Source: Zingiber officinale (lineage: Eukaryota; Streptophyta; Magnoliopsida; Zingiberales; Zingiberaceae). Taken from it: a DNA stretch of 64,000 bases. The position numbers and the translations under genes were made by a program. Under the pieces are notes generated by a model, which made no database searches, had not been told where the DNA came from, and saw nothing but the letters and a program-made list of their open reading frames with translations. Shown here in pieces: positions 23,902 through 35,611 of the stretch; position 1 is the first letter of the stretch, and the number at the start of each line of letters is the position of its first letter. Location of the stretch: contig NC_056003.1 in assembly GCF_018446385.1 (NCBI RefSeq), positions 20,581,198 to 20,645,197 on the forward strand, written 5' to 3'.

Positions 23902-24996
23902 TGTTGGATCGTGAAGAATCGATAGGGGGGGGGGGGTTAATATCGATATAAAACTTTCGAACAGAGTAAATGCAAAGGAAAAGTAAAGTAAAAAGGTACA
24001 AGGCTAACACAGGTTCTTTTTACTTGGCTCGGAGATTTTATCGACTCCTACTCCAAGGCCCGCACTCGTCGAGTGCTTTCATTGAGCAATCCACTAGCAA
24101 TTCGAATAATTGATTACAAGAATTAAGTACAAAAAAGCTAGAAATAAAATACCGACAAATATAAAGTAATAAGAAAAGAACGGAGCTTTGTCGGAGTAGC
24201 GTCACAACGTCGCAGGAGCGTAGGAGAGCAGATCGTCAATTTAGAGTTGTTGTTGGAGCTCTGTCTTTGACCCTCCTTATATAGGAGGCTCGGGGCTCCT
24301 GGAACCTTCAAGGCGCCTCGACCATGATGTAGCCGACCCAACCAGGAGGCTCCATGTGTCGACGTCGTGTCAGGGGATAAAATTTGCCTCCGGGCGCCTG
24401 GGTACCTCCCGGGCGCCCGGACCACCTTTCTCCAGAAAAGTCCTTCTCCTGCAATACAAGGTTAGTCTGAGGCAAATATAATGAGTTTCCTGCAAAACAA
24501 CGTATTAGCACAGTTTATAAATTCAACATAAAGAGTATGACTTAGATTCCGTCTCTCCGACACCAGAATATAGTCAAGATCTCGACTTAGAGTTCTGAAA
24601 TGGTTCTAAGTTGGATCGGCGCCTAAGTTTCCTTCTCGGGAATGCGTCCTCATAGTCACTCCCTTTCAGTGACTTACCTTTACTCACATGCTAGACGTCC
24701 GGTCAGCCCTTCGACCCGTCTGGACTTCTCGCCAGCGATCCGGTCAGCCCGTTGACCTAGCTGGACTTCGTACCAAGCATCCGGTCAGCCCGTCGACCCG
24801 CTTGGACTTCTCACCAGCTATCGGGTCGGCCCGTTGACCTAGCTGGGCTTTGTGCCAGACATTCGGTCAACCCGTCGACCTGTCTGGACTTCGCCTACAC
24901 ACTCGATCAGAGTGTTAGACAACGACAAACCTAACTTAACATAATTTGTCATTCATCAAAACCTGAGTTAGACCGTTAGTGCTAACCTTACCAACA
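23902..24996 (-). repeat. 3' LTR of the Sirevirus-like element
   Basis: This LTR of 1095 bp pairs with 31539-32648. It contains the G-run motif near 23932, GGGCGCC/CCCGGGCGCC blocks near 24390-24420, and a tandem module built from CTGGACTTC...CCGGTCAGCCCGTCGACC at 24690-24900. Confidence 0.9.
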
Positions 24997-26590
24997 ATCT
25001 CCCCTTTTTTGATGGAATGACAACCTAGTTAAGTTAGTGAAGAAAATATGCAAGTAAAAAATAAGCATGGTTTTTAAGGTTTAAGTTAGTTCTTAAATTT
25101 GACATTTTGTTGTTTTAACTTAATCACCTATCTCTCCCTCTTTGACATTCATCAAATCAGGACAAAAGTCAATTAATCAATAATGCAGAATACAAACAAA
25201 GTAAAAAATTGTAAGAAATGATGTAAGTTAACTTGGGGGAGTTTAAATTTTAACACATAGTATTTTAGCATTTATTTCTTAACTTTTGTAAAATAACTAT
25301 GTTTTGAAAAATAGATAAGTTATAACTTAGTATAACTGAATTTGCAAATTCAAAAAAAAAATTTAAAAGCTAATTTTCAAGTATAAGTTTAGGAGGGCTA
25401 AGTTTAGATAGTCTAATTTTCAAACGTTCCTCCAAATTTCAAAAAAAAAAAAAAAAAAAAAATTCAAAATAGGTTTCAACTTTGAAACACTTTACAAACA
25501 AGAGTTTTCAAAACCAGAGTTTCAAGATCAAGGTTTAAATTTTCAAAATAAGTTTCAACTTTGTAACACTTTTCAAACATGAGTTTTCAAAATCAAAATT
25601 TCAAAACTAAGTTTGAAAAATCTACTTTTTAAAACTAATTAAAACTAAGTTTGCAAAAGATTCAATTTTCAAAGACTTAGATTATAAAATCTAATTTAAG
25701 AGCTTAGTTTTATAAAAACTAGTTTTCAAAAATAGATATATCAAATTAGATTTCCAAATATCAGATTTTAAAAAGAAATTTTAAGAGAAGACATTATTTT
25801 TAAAGCTAAGAAAATAATTTTGGTGCTAAGTGTAAAAAAATGATTTAATCCTCCCCCTAAATCTGACATTCAAAATAGCTGTCTAACCAATTAGGTACTT
25901 ACTAACTATCAGAAGATAATAGTTTTCACTTGGTTAGTCAAGTTAAGTGCATTGTAATCAGTTAGTGTTTGACTAAACTGAATAACTTTAACTTGATCAA
26001 TGTCTGCTTGGTATTTAACGCCCAGACTTATGTCGATGCACTGAAATAAGTATCTTAAGTCCAGGCAATCTGCCTATGCATCTCACCCCTTTCTATGTTT
26101 GTCAATCACAAGCAAGGTAAACCTAGGGTGTTGGTGAGATGCTCCAATGCTAGTCCTGGGGGAACATGATTTCTAGGGAGTTATTCTAATCTAAGGCTAA
26201 GGCTAAAACTGTTTTGAAATTCTAAAAATAGGAAATTTTAAAAAAATAAAACAAGTTTAACCTAGAATTTAAAACAATCATTTTTGAAAATAGTTTTGAA
26301 ATTCCTAGTATATAAGACAAGTCAGAATTAATTATATTAAGAGATACCGAAGTAGGTGAATTCTAAAATGTCATAACTCAAGGTTAAGGTACAATGATAA
26401 ATATACATAATGGTCGGGATGTCTATCACGAAGAAGAGGAGGGGTGTGATTCAGGTGGTTTGGTTCCAAAGGAACGGAACATCTCGATCAACTCAGCGTG
26501 ACGAGTCTGGGCATCGTCGCGGGAACCAGATAGATCGTGTCGAAGATTCGCGATGTCCTGTCGCACATCTCGTCTCAGGTCCGAGACCTC

Positions 26591-27220
26591 CTACCGAAGA
26601 GTCGTCATGGATAACTCGAGTCTAGTAACTCGATCTCCTAGAGTGCGCTGTGTAGGACGGGGTGCTCGACCTGGTGGTGGAGCTGGTGCCGGAGCTGGAG
26701 CGTTGTCACCGAACAATGCAACCATAAACTCATCATGCTCTGCTGCCTCCTGGGCATCTGGGTCTGGCCGGTGCTGTGGCCCCCTCCGCCAAGACATGAT
26801 GACATCATCCTCATCTACGTGGATACCCGCTAATGAGAAGCTCCTAGATCCTATGACGTCGAACTCAGTCATAGTCCGAACATTACCTCGGGTGGCGTTA
26901 ATCTCGCGGTGAGCAAAATATGCCGTCAAGATATGGCAATATGGTATATGAACCCGAGCGCTGGTGACATATCTAGCTGCGTAGATAATGGTCTGAAATA
27001 TATATAAACTAATATCTATATCTAATTTATGGCAAAGTGTGTACAACAAAAAGGAGTGGAATGGGTGCATCATCGCAATGTCCCAAGTGGATAGTGGTAA
27101 AATGCAATAAACTAAGACCCTATACAGTGCATAGTCATGAACTCGAAGTGCAACTGACCTAAACATCGTGACGGTGGGTACATGCTCCTCTAAAAAAAAA
27201 TACGAATAAATCGTATCCAA
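26591..27220 (-). CDS. Extra ORF of the Sirevirus-like element (plant transposon-protein-like)
   Basis: This is a 209-codon frame downstream of gag in the element's own direction. The translation has hydrophobic helices (FHSFLLYTLCHKLDIDIS, YIFQTIIYAARYV) and a proline-alanine-rich stretch (APAPAPAPPPG), then ends MTTLR. Together with the neighbouring frame 27301-27606 (LCAEFYNNLVRVDD) it resembles the family annotated as putative plant transposon protein, which accompanies many non-autonomous plant retroelements. The resemblance is from memory. An env-like Sirevirus third ORF is an alternative reading. It is a fossil coding region, not a host gene. Confidence 0.5.
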   Translation of the reverse strand: MDTIYSYFFLEEHVPTVTMFRSVALRVHDYALYRVLVYCILPLSTWDIAMMHPFHSFLLYTLCHKLDIDISLYIFQTIIYAARYVTSARVHIPYCHILTAYFAHREINATRGNVRTMTEFDVIGSRSFSLAGIHVDEDDVIMSWRRGPQHRPDPDAQEAAEHDEFMVALFGDNAPAPAPAPPPGRAPRPTQRTLGDRVTRLELSMTTLR

Positions 27221-28069
27221 GGTGATGTGTGAGTAGGGATCACCAAATGGTAGATCCCTAGGGGAGTAACACTGAAACCGACATGTAGATGGTCGTAATG
27301 CTAAGAAGTCCTGGATAATGGCAGGGATAGGGTCATATTTGTACCAGCTACCCTAGTAACATAAGTGAGATCATCTACCCTTACTAAGTTATTATAGAAC
27401 TCAGCGCATAAATCTATGTTTACTGAATTGGTACAGTAAACAAGGTTCCGTAAGTTATAGTGGCTAATCACTTCTATAACTGGAACACAAGAACGTAGGA
27501 AGAAGGCATTATCTAGACACTTAGTCCTAATGGCTACATAACCGGTTGACTCAAACGTAATCCTAAGTTCGTCAGTGGGAAACCTAGGATCTATGCTAGC
27601 AGTCAAGGGTCCAGCACTAGATCTAGAACGTTTTCTATATTATATAAAAATAATTTTAAGTAACCAACAAACTAGCATGCAACAAATTAAATATTTAAAC
27701 AATGGAAAAAAATTTTACCAAAGAGCCATCGCAAAATATTATTTAGAAATGACGACCTCGGTTGATCCACAACAGTGTCTTAACCAAACAAAAATTTTGA
27801 TTTTAATCGCTCTTGCAGTGAAGTTCGATTAGAACTTGGCGAGAGTGAAGGAGATAAGGTGCAAAGGTAGGGGCGCCCGCTGCCCCTCTTATATAGAGTG
27901 GTCCGGGTGCCTGGGTACCTCCCGGGTGCCCGGGGTCAAGTGGGGCGGGGTGCCCGGAGTCCCTTCCGGGCACCCCAGGTCAGTATACCAAGGGCGCCCG
28001 CCCCTGGATTCTGACTCGGCCCTTTTTTTTTTTAAGGAATTTTAAGTAAACGGGAAAAGTATTTTTGAA

Positions 28070-29040
28070 AGAGTTTTTTTGAGTAACCTAAAATTTAAGT
28101 ATAAATTTTTAAGAGAGAAAAAAAAATTTAAGTTTAGTTTTCAAAATATATTTTTAAAATGATTAAGTTTAATTTTAAAATTAATTTTTAAGTAAAGAAA
28201 ATTAAGTTTAATTTTAAAATGAATTTTTAAGAAAGAAAATTAAGTTTAATTTTAAAATAAATTTTTAAGAACAAAAATTGAGTTTAATTTTAAAATAAAG
28301 AAATAAGTTTAAAAATAATTTTTTAAGTTAAAAAAAAATTGAGTTTAAAATAATTTTTAAGTTAAAAAAAACATTTAAGTTAAAAAAAAACATTTAAGTT
28401 TAATTTTTAAAATAATTTTTTAAGAAAAAAATTAAGTTAATTTTAAAATAATTTTTTAAGTTAAAAAAATTTAAGTTTAATTTTAAAAATAATTTTTTAA
28501 GTTAAAAAAATGTTAAGTTTAATTTTTTAAAATAATTTTTTAAGTTAAAAAAATTTAAGTTTAATTTTTTAAATTTTAAAAATTAAGTTTAATTTTTAAA
28601 ATAAATTTTTAAGTTAAATAAATTTAAGTTTAATTTTTAAAATAAATTTTTAAAAATTTAAGTTAATTTTTAAAATAATTTTTTAAAAAATTTTAGTTAA
28701 TTTTTAAAACATTTTAGTTAATTTTTAAAATAATTTTTTAAGTACAAAAAAATTTAAGTTTAATTTTTAAAATAAATTTTTAAGTTAAATAAATTCAATT
28801 TTAATTTTTTAATTTAAAAAAAATTAAGTTTAATTTTTAAAGTAAAATTTTAAGTTAAATAAATTTAAGTTTAATTTTTAAAATAAATTTTTAAGTAAAA
28901 AAAATTAAGTTAATTTAAAATAAATTTTTAAGTTAAAAAATTTAAGTTAATTGTAAAAAAAAAATAATTTTAATTTAATTTTTAATTTTAATTTGATTTT
29001 ACTTTTAATTTAATCTTTAATTTTAATTTTAAGTGAGTCC
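28070..29040. repeat. AT-rich tandem low-complexity array in the Sirevirus-like element
   Basis: About 1 kb consists almost only of A and T, made of units like AAGTTTAATTTTTAAAATAA and ATTTTTAAGTTAAAAAAA at a period of about 35-45 bp. It separates the gag side from the extra ORF. No open frame of note exists. Confidence 0.85.
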
Positions 29041-29566
29041 TTAGTCATCTCACCCGATTTATGTTTTCAATCAGAGAATTCTATAATTTTGTGAGATGAA
29101 TTAGGTTCAATTTTAGAGTTTGTTTTTAACTTGTGTTAGATTCAGGTTTAGCTTTGGATTCAACAAATAGGCGTTCTCTGGATAAACTGCTGGGCTATGG
29201 TGAGTCACTTGGACATCATTAAAGTAACCATGCCTTCGAGGTTTTCCAAATAGTCATATTCACTGGACTTAGTACAAAATCTTGGTCTAACTGGTTAGGA
29301 TCCATAAAGGGTAGCTTTGGTCAGTTCCACTTAGCCAAATGCACCAGGTCGAAGGCATATCTTCCTAGACATGCATAGACTAAGCTTCCCTAACGTATTA
29401 TCATCCAAAATTTCACCAGTACCATTTTTCAAGTTAAACTTGAGTCCCTTTCCTAATTGGTCCTAGGTACCCTGCCGGGTAGATTAGTTTAAGTTACCCT
29501 TTCGGGTACGTTAGTTTTGGAGGTGCCAGCTATTCTGGAGCCTCCCCTGAATTATTGGTCGTTAAT

Positions 29567-30247
29567 TTAATTTTTCATTTTGGGTTTATGTCTATTTTTT
29601 TTATAGTTATAATTTACTTGGTGATAGTCTAAGTTTTGGTGAGTTTTAAAATATTTAGATTTTGAGTTTTTTTGTTTAGGTTTGTATTTTGGGTTTTGAT
29701 TTGGTTTATTTGGATTTATATAATATATTTTTTCTTTAGGTATATAGTATTGGTTAAATCCTACTTGCGTGATTAAACACGCTTTCGGAACCCAGGCTTT
29801 GCTCATTGGTTTGTGTTGGGTTATTAATGATTTAAAAGTTTTATTTGAGTTTGACTTGTATCCAAGTCCGGTTTTGTTATAACATGCTTTTTGATTATTT
29901 AAAATTAGATCTAAGTTTTTAGATCTTGTTGTGAATTTTTCTAACATTTCTTTTAAATTATTAATTTCTGATTTTAGTGATAGATTCTCCTCCTCAAGTA
30001 TTAGATCTTGAGTTGGTTTGTTATTTGTGACTTGTTCCTTGTGGTTTTGATTTTCCTCAAGGAACAATTTGTTTTCATTTTCTAATTTAACTAACTTATT
30101 ATTTAAGCAAGAAATAATTTTAAAAAACTTTCGGTTTAAGTTTAGGTATACCTCTTCGGAACCTTCGGAAATGAGTACGGACTCGTGGCTCGATTCGAGT
30201 TCGGACCCGTCTTCCGATTCATCTTCCGACTCTGCTTCGCGGGCCAT
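29567..30247 (-). CDS. Gag-associated frame of the Sirevirus-like element
   Basis: This 226-codon frame carries an acidic N-terminal part (SEDESEDGSELESS), a coiled-coil-like section (LILEEENLSLKSEINNLKEM), the motif TGLGYKSNSN and a Lys/Asn-rich tail. The GLGYK motif and coiled coil recur in the frame at 61317-62123. This pairing after the zinc knuckle is usual in Sirevirus/Copia gag regions. It belongs to the fossil element at 23902-32648. Confidence 0.6.
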   Translation of the reverse strand: MAREAESEDESEDGSELESSHESVLISEGSEEVYLNLNRKFFKIISCLNNKLVKLENENKLFLEENQNHKEQVTNNKPTQDLILEEENLSLKSEINNLKEMLEKFTTRSKNLDLILNNQKACYNKTGLGYKSNSNKTFKSLITQHKPMSKAWVPKACLITQVGFNQYYIPKEKIYYINPNKPNQNPKYKPKQKNSKSKYFKTHQNLDYHQVNYNYKKNRHKPKMKN

Positions 30248-30310
30248 CAGCGCGAGGTGACTCTAATGTTTTTGATCTTCGACCTCCGATTCGTCCGAGG
30301 AGGAGTCATT

Positions 30311-30940
30311 CTACGTCGCTTTGAGGGCCTTCTTTTCGGTCGGCTTCGTTTTGTCGATCTTCAGTCTTGGACACTCGTTCTTGTAGTGCCCCTTTTTGTT
30401 GCATCCGAAGCATGTTATGTTCCTCGAATCGGCTGGAGAATTGATCTTTTGTAGATCCTTCTTGCTGAAGCTCCTCTTCCTCCTGGTGAACATCTTCCTT
30501 ACCAGGTTCACCAGGTGTTCTTCATCTTCAGAGTTCTGGTCAGAGTCTTCTTCAGGTTCAGGCTTGTTCTTCTTTTCTTTGGAGCAACCTGCAAATAAGG
30601 TAACACCTTTCTCAGCTTCAGCGTTAGTCTGCTCATGTAACTCCAATTCACAAAACAATTCATCTAATTTAAGTTTAGATAAATTCTTAGAAATTTTGTA
30701 GGCATCCACGATGGATGCCCACAAACTATTGCGTCGGAATGCGTTTAACGCGTACCTGATTAGGTCTCTGTTGTCCATCTGGTGGCCTATCGCATGGAGT
30801 CCGTTGAGGATATCCTTGATCCTCGCGTGCAGCTGAATCACTGTTTCTCCTTCCTGCATTTTTATATTAAATATTTTATTTAATAATAAATCTCTTTTTG
30901 TTACCTTAGCGTCGCTAGTTCCTTCGTGCAGCTCGATCAA
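30311..30940 (-). CDS. Gag (UBN2-type) of the Sirevirus-like element with CCHC knuckle
   Basis: The 209-codon frame includes a Copia gag core (LLNKIFNIKMQEGETVIQLH, WASIVDAYKISKNLSKLKLD, CELELHEQ) and a zinc knuckle CFGCNKKGHYKNEC near its end. Gag proteins of this family form the virus-like particle that packages the element's RNA. It starts close to the primer-site side of the element, as expected. Confidence 0.8.
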   Translation of the reverse strand: MIELHEGTSDAKVTKRDLLLNKIFNIKMQEGETVIQLHARIKDILNGLHAIGHQMDNRDLIRYALNAFRRNSLWASIVDAYKISKNLSKLKLDELFCELELHEQTNAEAEKGVTLFAGCSKEKKNKPEPEEDSDQNSEDEEHLVNLVRKMFTRRKRSFSKKDLQKINSPADSRNITCFGCNKKGHYKNECPRLKIDKTKPTEKKALKAT

Positions 30941-31538
30941 TTTATCCCATAGCTATTTAACGTTCTGATGCGGTCCGACTCGGTTCAGCTCTTATCTTGT
31001 TAATCCGCATTGTAATGTATTGATCGACTTGTTCTCCGTTGACGCCTTCTTCTTTATGTCTGCTGTCCATTGTTCTGGATCAAGCATATTTTCAGAGTTG
31101 TCAACTGGCGGTTTGTAGGCTTTTGTGACGCTAAGCCATTGATCGAAGTCTGTCTTTAAATAGACTTCCATCCTTTTCTTCTAGTACGAAAAATCGTCCC
31201 CGTTGAATAGGGGAGGACGCACCGTACTAAAACCTTCGATCTGAGACATCCTGCATACAAGTAAACAACTAGACAAAATATCCCAAGACTTGGCCTTGGA
31301 TTAGTAGTGCGGGAAGAATTAAGATATAATGAAAAAGGAACTAAATTGGTGTTGCACTAATTTAGATTTAATTGCAACGGAAAAAATTTCCAAAAAGGTA
31401 ATAATACTAGTTTGGAATTATACGAAAAACTTAAAACCAAAGACGAAAAGAAATGAAGAAAAAAAATTTAAAACAGATCCCCCCTTTGTTTGATTGGTGG
31501 TTACACCAAATCAGAACGATACCTGCTCTGATACCACT

Positions 31539-32648
31539 TGTTGGATCGTGAAGAATCGATAGAGGGGGGGTGAATATCGATATAAAACTTTCGAACAAAG
31601 TAAACGCAGCGGAAAAGTAAAGTAAAAAGGAACAAGGCTAACACAGGTTCTTTTTACTTGGTTCGAAGCCTTTGTCAACTCTTACTCCAATGCCCGCACT
31701 CGTCGAGTGCTTTCTTTGGGCAATCCACTAACAATTCGAATAATTGATTACAAGAATTAAGTACAGAAAAGCCAGAAATAAAATACTGACAAATATAAAG
31801 CAATAAGAAAAGAACAGAGCTTTGTCGAAGTAGCGTCGCAACGTCGCAGGAGTGTAAGAGAGCATATCGTCAATTTAGAGTTGTTGTTGGAGCTCCGTCT
31901 TTGACCCTCCGTATATAGGAGGCTCGGGGCGCCTGGAACCTTTAGGGTGCCTCGACCATGACGTAGCCGATCCAACCAGGAGGCTCCACGTATCGACGTC
32001 GCGTCAGGGGATAAAATTTGCCTCCGGACGCCTGGGTACCTCCCGGGCGCCCAGATCCCTTCCGGGCGCCGGACCACCTTTCTCCAGAAAAGTCCTTCTC
32101 CTGTAAGATAAGGTTAGTCCGAGACAAATATAATGAATTTCCTACAAAACAACGTATTAGCACAGTTTATAAATTCAACATAAAGAGTATGACTTAGATT
32201 CCGTCTCTCCAAAACCGGAATCTAGTCAAGATCTCGACTTAGAGTTCCAAAATGGTTCTAAGTCGGATTGGTGCCTAAGTTCCCTTCCCAGGAATACGTC
32301 CTCATAGTCACTCCCTTCCAGTGACTTACCTTTACTCACCTGCCAAACGTCTGGTCAACCCTTCGACCCGTCTGGACTTCTCGCCAGCTATCCGGTCAGC
32401 CCGTCGACCTAGCTGGACTTCGTGCCAAGCGTTCGGTCAGCCCGTCGACCCGTTTGGACTTCTCGCCAGCTATCCGGTCGGCCCGTTGACCTAGCTGGGC
32501 TTCGTGCCAGACATCCAGTCAACCCGTCGATCTGTTTGGACTTCGCCTGCACACTCGATCAGAGTGTTAGACAATGACAAACCTAACTTAACCTAATTTA
32601 CTATTCATTAAAACCTTAGTTAGACCGTTAGTGCTAACCACACCAACA
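31539..32648 (-). repeat. 5' LTR of the Sirevirus-like element
   Basis: This LTR of 1110 bp is the partner of 23902-24996. It is adjacent to the primer-binding site at about 31525-31537 (complement of GGTATCAGAGCA). It has the same GGTC/GACC module at 32340-32560. Confidence 0.9.
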
Positions 32649-34796
32649 CTTTTAACAAAGAAGATTATTGGTGAAGGACATGATCCAGGAGGCCTTTACA
32701 TTCTTGTTACACCACTCCCAAATTCTTTTGCTCGTGTGAGTATCACTTCTCCTTTCAAAGCTCATTGTAGGTTGTGACATCCATCTCTCCCTTTGCTAAA
32801 AAAACTTTACTCATAATATGGTAAGATATCTTCATTAGATTGTGAGTAATATCAATTTACAAAATATCACCGTCTTAGTTTCAGTCCTAGAGTAAATATA
32901 CATTCTACTATTCCTTTTAAATTAGTTCATTATGATATTTAAGGTCCTTATCTTATTTTGACTAAACTTGGTGTTAGGTATTCTGTTACTTTTATGAATG
33001 ATTATTCTCATATAACTTAGTTATATTTAATGAAAAATTATTTAGAGTAATTTTCTTTATTTTGTGCCTTTTGTATTGAAATTAAAACTTAGTTCAATGC
33101 ATCCATCTGTACTTTGCGAAGTGATAATGCCAAGGAATATATGTTCGATTTATTCCAACCTTATATGAGTCAGAATGGTATGTTTTATAAAACCTCTTGT
33201 GTTGATACTCCATCCTAATATGATGTGGTTGTATGTAAAAACAAATATCCTTTTGAAATTGCATGGACCATTTTATTTCAAATGAATGTTTCCAAACCTT
33301 TCGAGCTTGATGTAGTTTCTACAACATGTTTTCTTATTAATCGCATGTCATCCACAGTTCTTCATAGTTAGATCCCTTACAAAATTATTGTTCCCAATAA
33401 GTCATTGTTTGTAGGATATTTGGTAGCACTTATTTTGTTCGGGATGTTCGTCCGCATGTCACTAAATTAAATCTCAAATCTTTGAAGTGTATCTTCCTTG
33501 GTTATTCGTGTTTTCAGAAAGGCTATAGGTGTTATTATCCTACTATTAACAAATATATTGTCTCAATTGATGTTATCTTTATAAAAAACATACCTTATTT
33601 CCCATCCTCACCTATTTTCACTCTTCAAAAGGAGGATGATTTGTTGGTGTATTCTATCAGATCCTCTACATCAATCCTAGAGCCACCTCATGTCAAATCA
33701 CATATTATTCAAATATATTCCAAGAGTTAACCTCTAGTTCATCTCTTGCCCCTACTAGTTCATCATTAGATCCATTCCCAAGCGATGATCTTCCTATTGC
33801 GTTATGCAAAGGTAAACGTTAGTGTACTTATCCTACTTTTTCTTTTATTTCTTATAATGACTTGTCATCTTCCTCTTGTTCTTGTATTGTTTCACTTGAC
33901 TCTATCTCTATTCTAAAACTGTCTATGAAGTCATATTTCATCCTGGTTGGAAAGATGCAATGATAGAGGAAATGAATGCTTTAGATGACAATAATACTTG
34001 GGACTTGGTCGATCTACCTTCAAGAAAATAAGCTATTGGATGCAAATGAGTATTCGCAGCTAAAGTTAATCCAGATGGGTCAATTATCATATTAAAATAT
34101 TGTCTTGTCGCTAAAGGTTATGCTCAGACCTATGATATATATTATTCTAACATTTTTTTTCTTGTTGTAAAGTTGATATCTGTTCGATTGCTTATTTCAA
34201 TAGTCGTTACTCATCATTGGCCTTTACATCAACTTAATATCAAGAATACTTTTCTTTATAGTGATCATCTGGAGGAGGTGTATATGGAATAATCTCCTGA
34301 TTTTGTTGCTCAGGGAGAGTCACAAGTTTGCCATCTTCAAAAATCTTTGTATGATTTGAAATAGAGTCCTCATACTTGGTTTGAAAAATTTAGTCAGATT
34401 GTTAAAAAATTTGATATGATGAAAAGCAAGTCTAACCATTTTGTGTTCTATAAGTAGTCAGGAGATGATATCATTCTATTAGTTGTATACGTAGATGGTA
34501 TTGTTATCACTAATAGTGATATTACGGGAATGTCATCTCTCAAATCCTCCATTCGTACTTAGTTTCACACAAAAGACTTAGGGGTGCTAAAGTATTTCTT
34601 AGGTGTTGAAGTTACAAGAGTAAAAAAGGTATATTTCTATCTCAAAGAAAATATGTCCTCGATCTATTAACTAAGATAGAAAAATTAGGGACAAAGCCTT
34701 GTAGTGCCCCAATGACTCAAAACATGCACCTCACAAGAGATGGAGAACTATTTGAACATCTTAAGAGATATTAAAAATTGGTTGGGAAGTTGAATT
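32649..34796 (+). mobile_element. Outer Copia element, middle fragment (integrase and reverse transcriptase)
   Basis: Recognisable pieces are the integrase core side (SLRSDNAKEYM near 33115, CFLINRMSS near 33340) and reverse-transcriptase motifs (WDLVDLPSRK near 34010, YVDGIVIT near 34490, FHTKDLGVLKYFLG near 34565, LVGKLN near 34780). It is heavily broken. It is bounded at the left by the Sirevirus-like insertion and at the right by the short-LTR element. Confidence 0.8.
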
Positions 34797-35144
34797 TGTT
34801 GGGTTACAATGGTTGCAAACAAAGTCCCACATAAAACACATTGAAAGCATCATAGACTTACAAGGGAAAGATATCTCCATTAGTATGAGACATTTTGGGT
34901 AGCACTTAAAAGTAAAACCATGAGAACTTAGACTTAAAGTGGATAATATCATATTATTATGGAAATATCTAAATTCTTTTGGCCCTAACAATTGGTATCA
35001 GAGTCAGGACTATCAGAAGAACTAACTGCCAACTGTGCATAATTGTCATGGTCTAATCGAGTCATGTGGATGGAATATTGGGCTCAAACAAAAGAAATGA
35101 GGACTCCTATATCTGGATCAAGATGACCATATACTAGGTAGAGA

Positions 35145-35603
35145 TAGGGCTGCAAATGAGCCAAGCCGAGCTCGAGCTTAGGTCGACTCGAGCTCGAGAA
35201 AATTAAAGAGTCTCGAGCTTGAGCGAGTTTCTGAATTTGAGCTCGAGCTTAGCTCAGCCATTTAATCATGGGCTCGAGCTCGACTCGAAAGCAGTGAATT
35301 TAAATGTAAAACAAGTGTGCACAAGATGGGATTCAAACCTTCAACCTCTAACAACCTTATGAAACACTCTAACCACAAACACCTCCTCAACTTATTACTT
35401 AACTTTAAAGTAGTAATTATTTTAAATATTAAAATATTAAATTAGTCGAGCTCAAACAGGCTCAACGAGCCTTCGAGCCAGTATTAAATGGGTTCGAGAT
35501 CGACTCGAATATTAAACAAGTGGGCTCGAGCTCGATTAACTCCGAGCTCGAGTCAAGCTTTGACCGAGCTGCTCGCGAGTGGCTTGACTCATTTACACCC
35601 CTA
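35145..35603. mobile_element. hAT-type MITE rich in GAGCTCGAG (copy 2)
   Basis: The termini TAGGGCTGCAAATGAGCC and GACTCATTTACACCCCTA are inverted repeats with perfect 8-bp flanking duplications, GGTAGAGA at 35137-35144 and 35604-35611. The interior is 459 bp of GAGCTCGAGCT-type palindromic strings with no coding capacity. TAGGG...CCCTA ends plus 8-bp duplications identify the hAT superfamily. Confidence 0.9.
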
Positions 35604-35611
35604 GGTAGAGA

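Larger units (their letters stand above)
23902..32648 (-). mobile_element. Sirevirus-like Copia element, LTR to LTR, pol not recognised
   Basis: The LTRs are 23902-24996 and 31539-32648, both TGTTGG...CCAACA, and the element is flanked by the 5-bp duplication CTTTT (23897-23901 and 32649-32653). It is minus-oriented. The sequence beside 31539 is the complement of a tRNA-Met primer site (TGGTATCAGAGC), and beside 24996 lies the complement of a polypurine tract (AAAAAAGGGGAGAT). A second such tract near 25130 and the G-run/TGAATA motif are Sirevirus-like. Parts on the minus strand: gag at 30311-30940 with zinc knuckle, a second gag-like frame at 29567-30247, and a separate ORF at 26591-27220 with a related stretch at 27301-27606. 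No reverse transcriptase, integrase or RNase H was recognised, so it looks non-autonomous. The LTRs differ by roughly 6-9% by eye, suggesting a few million years (inference). It sits inside the outer Copia element. Confidence 0.85.
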
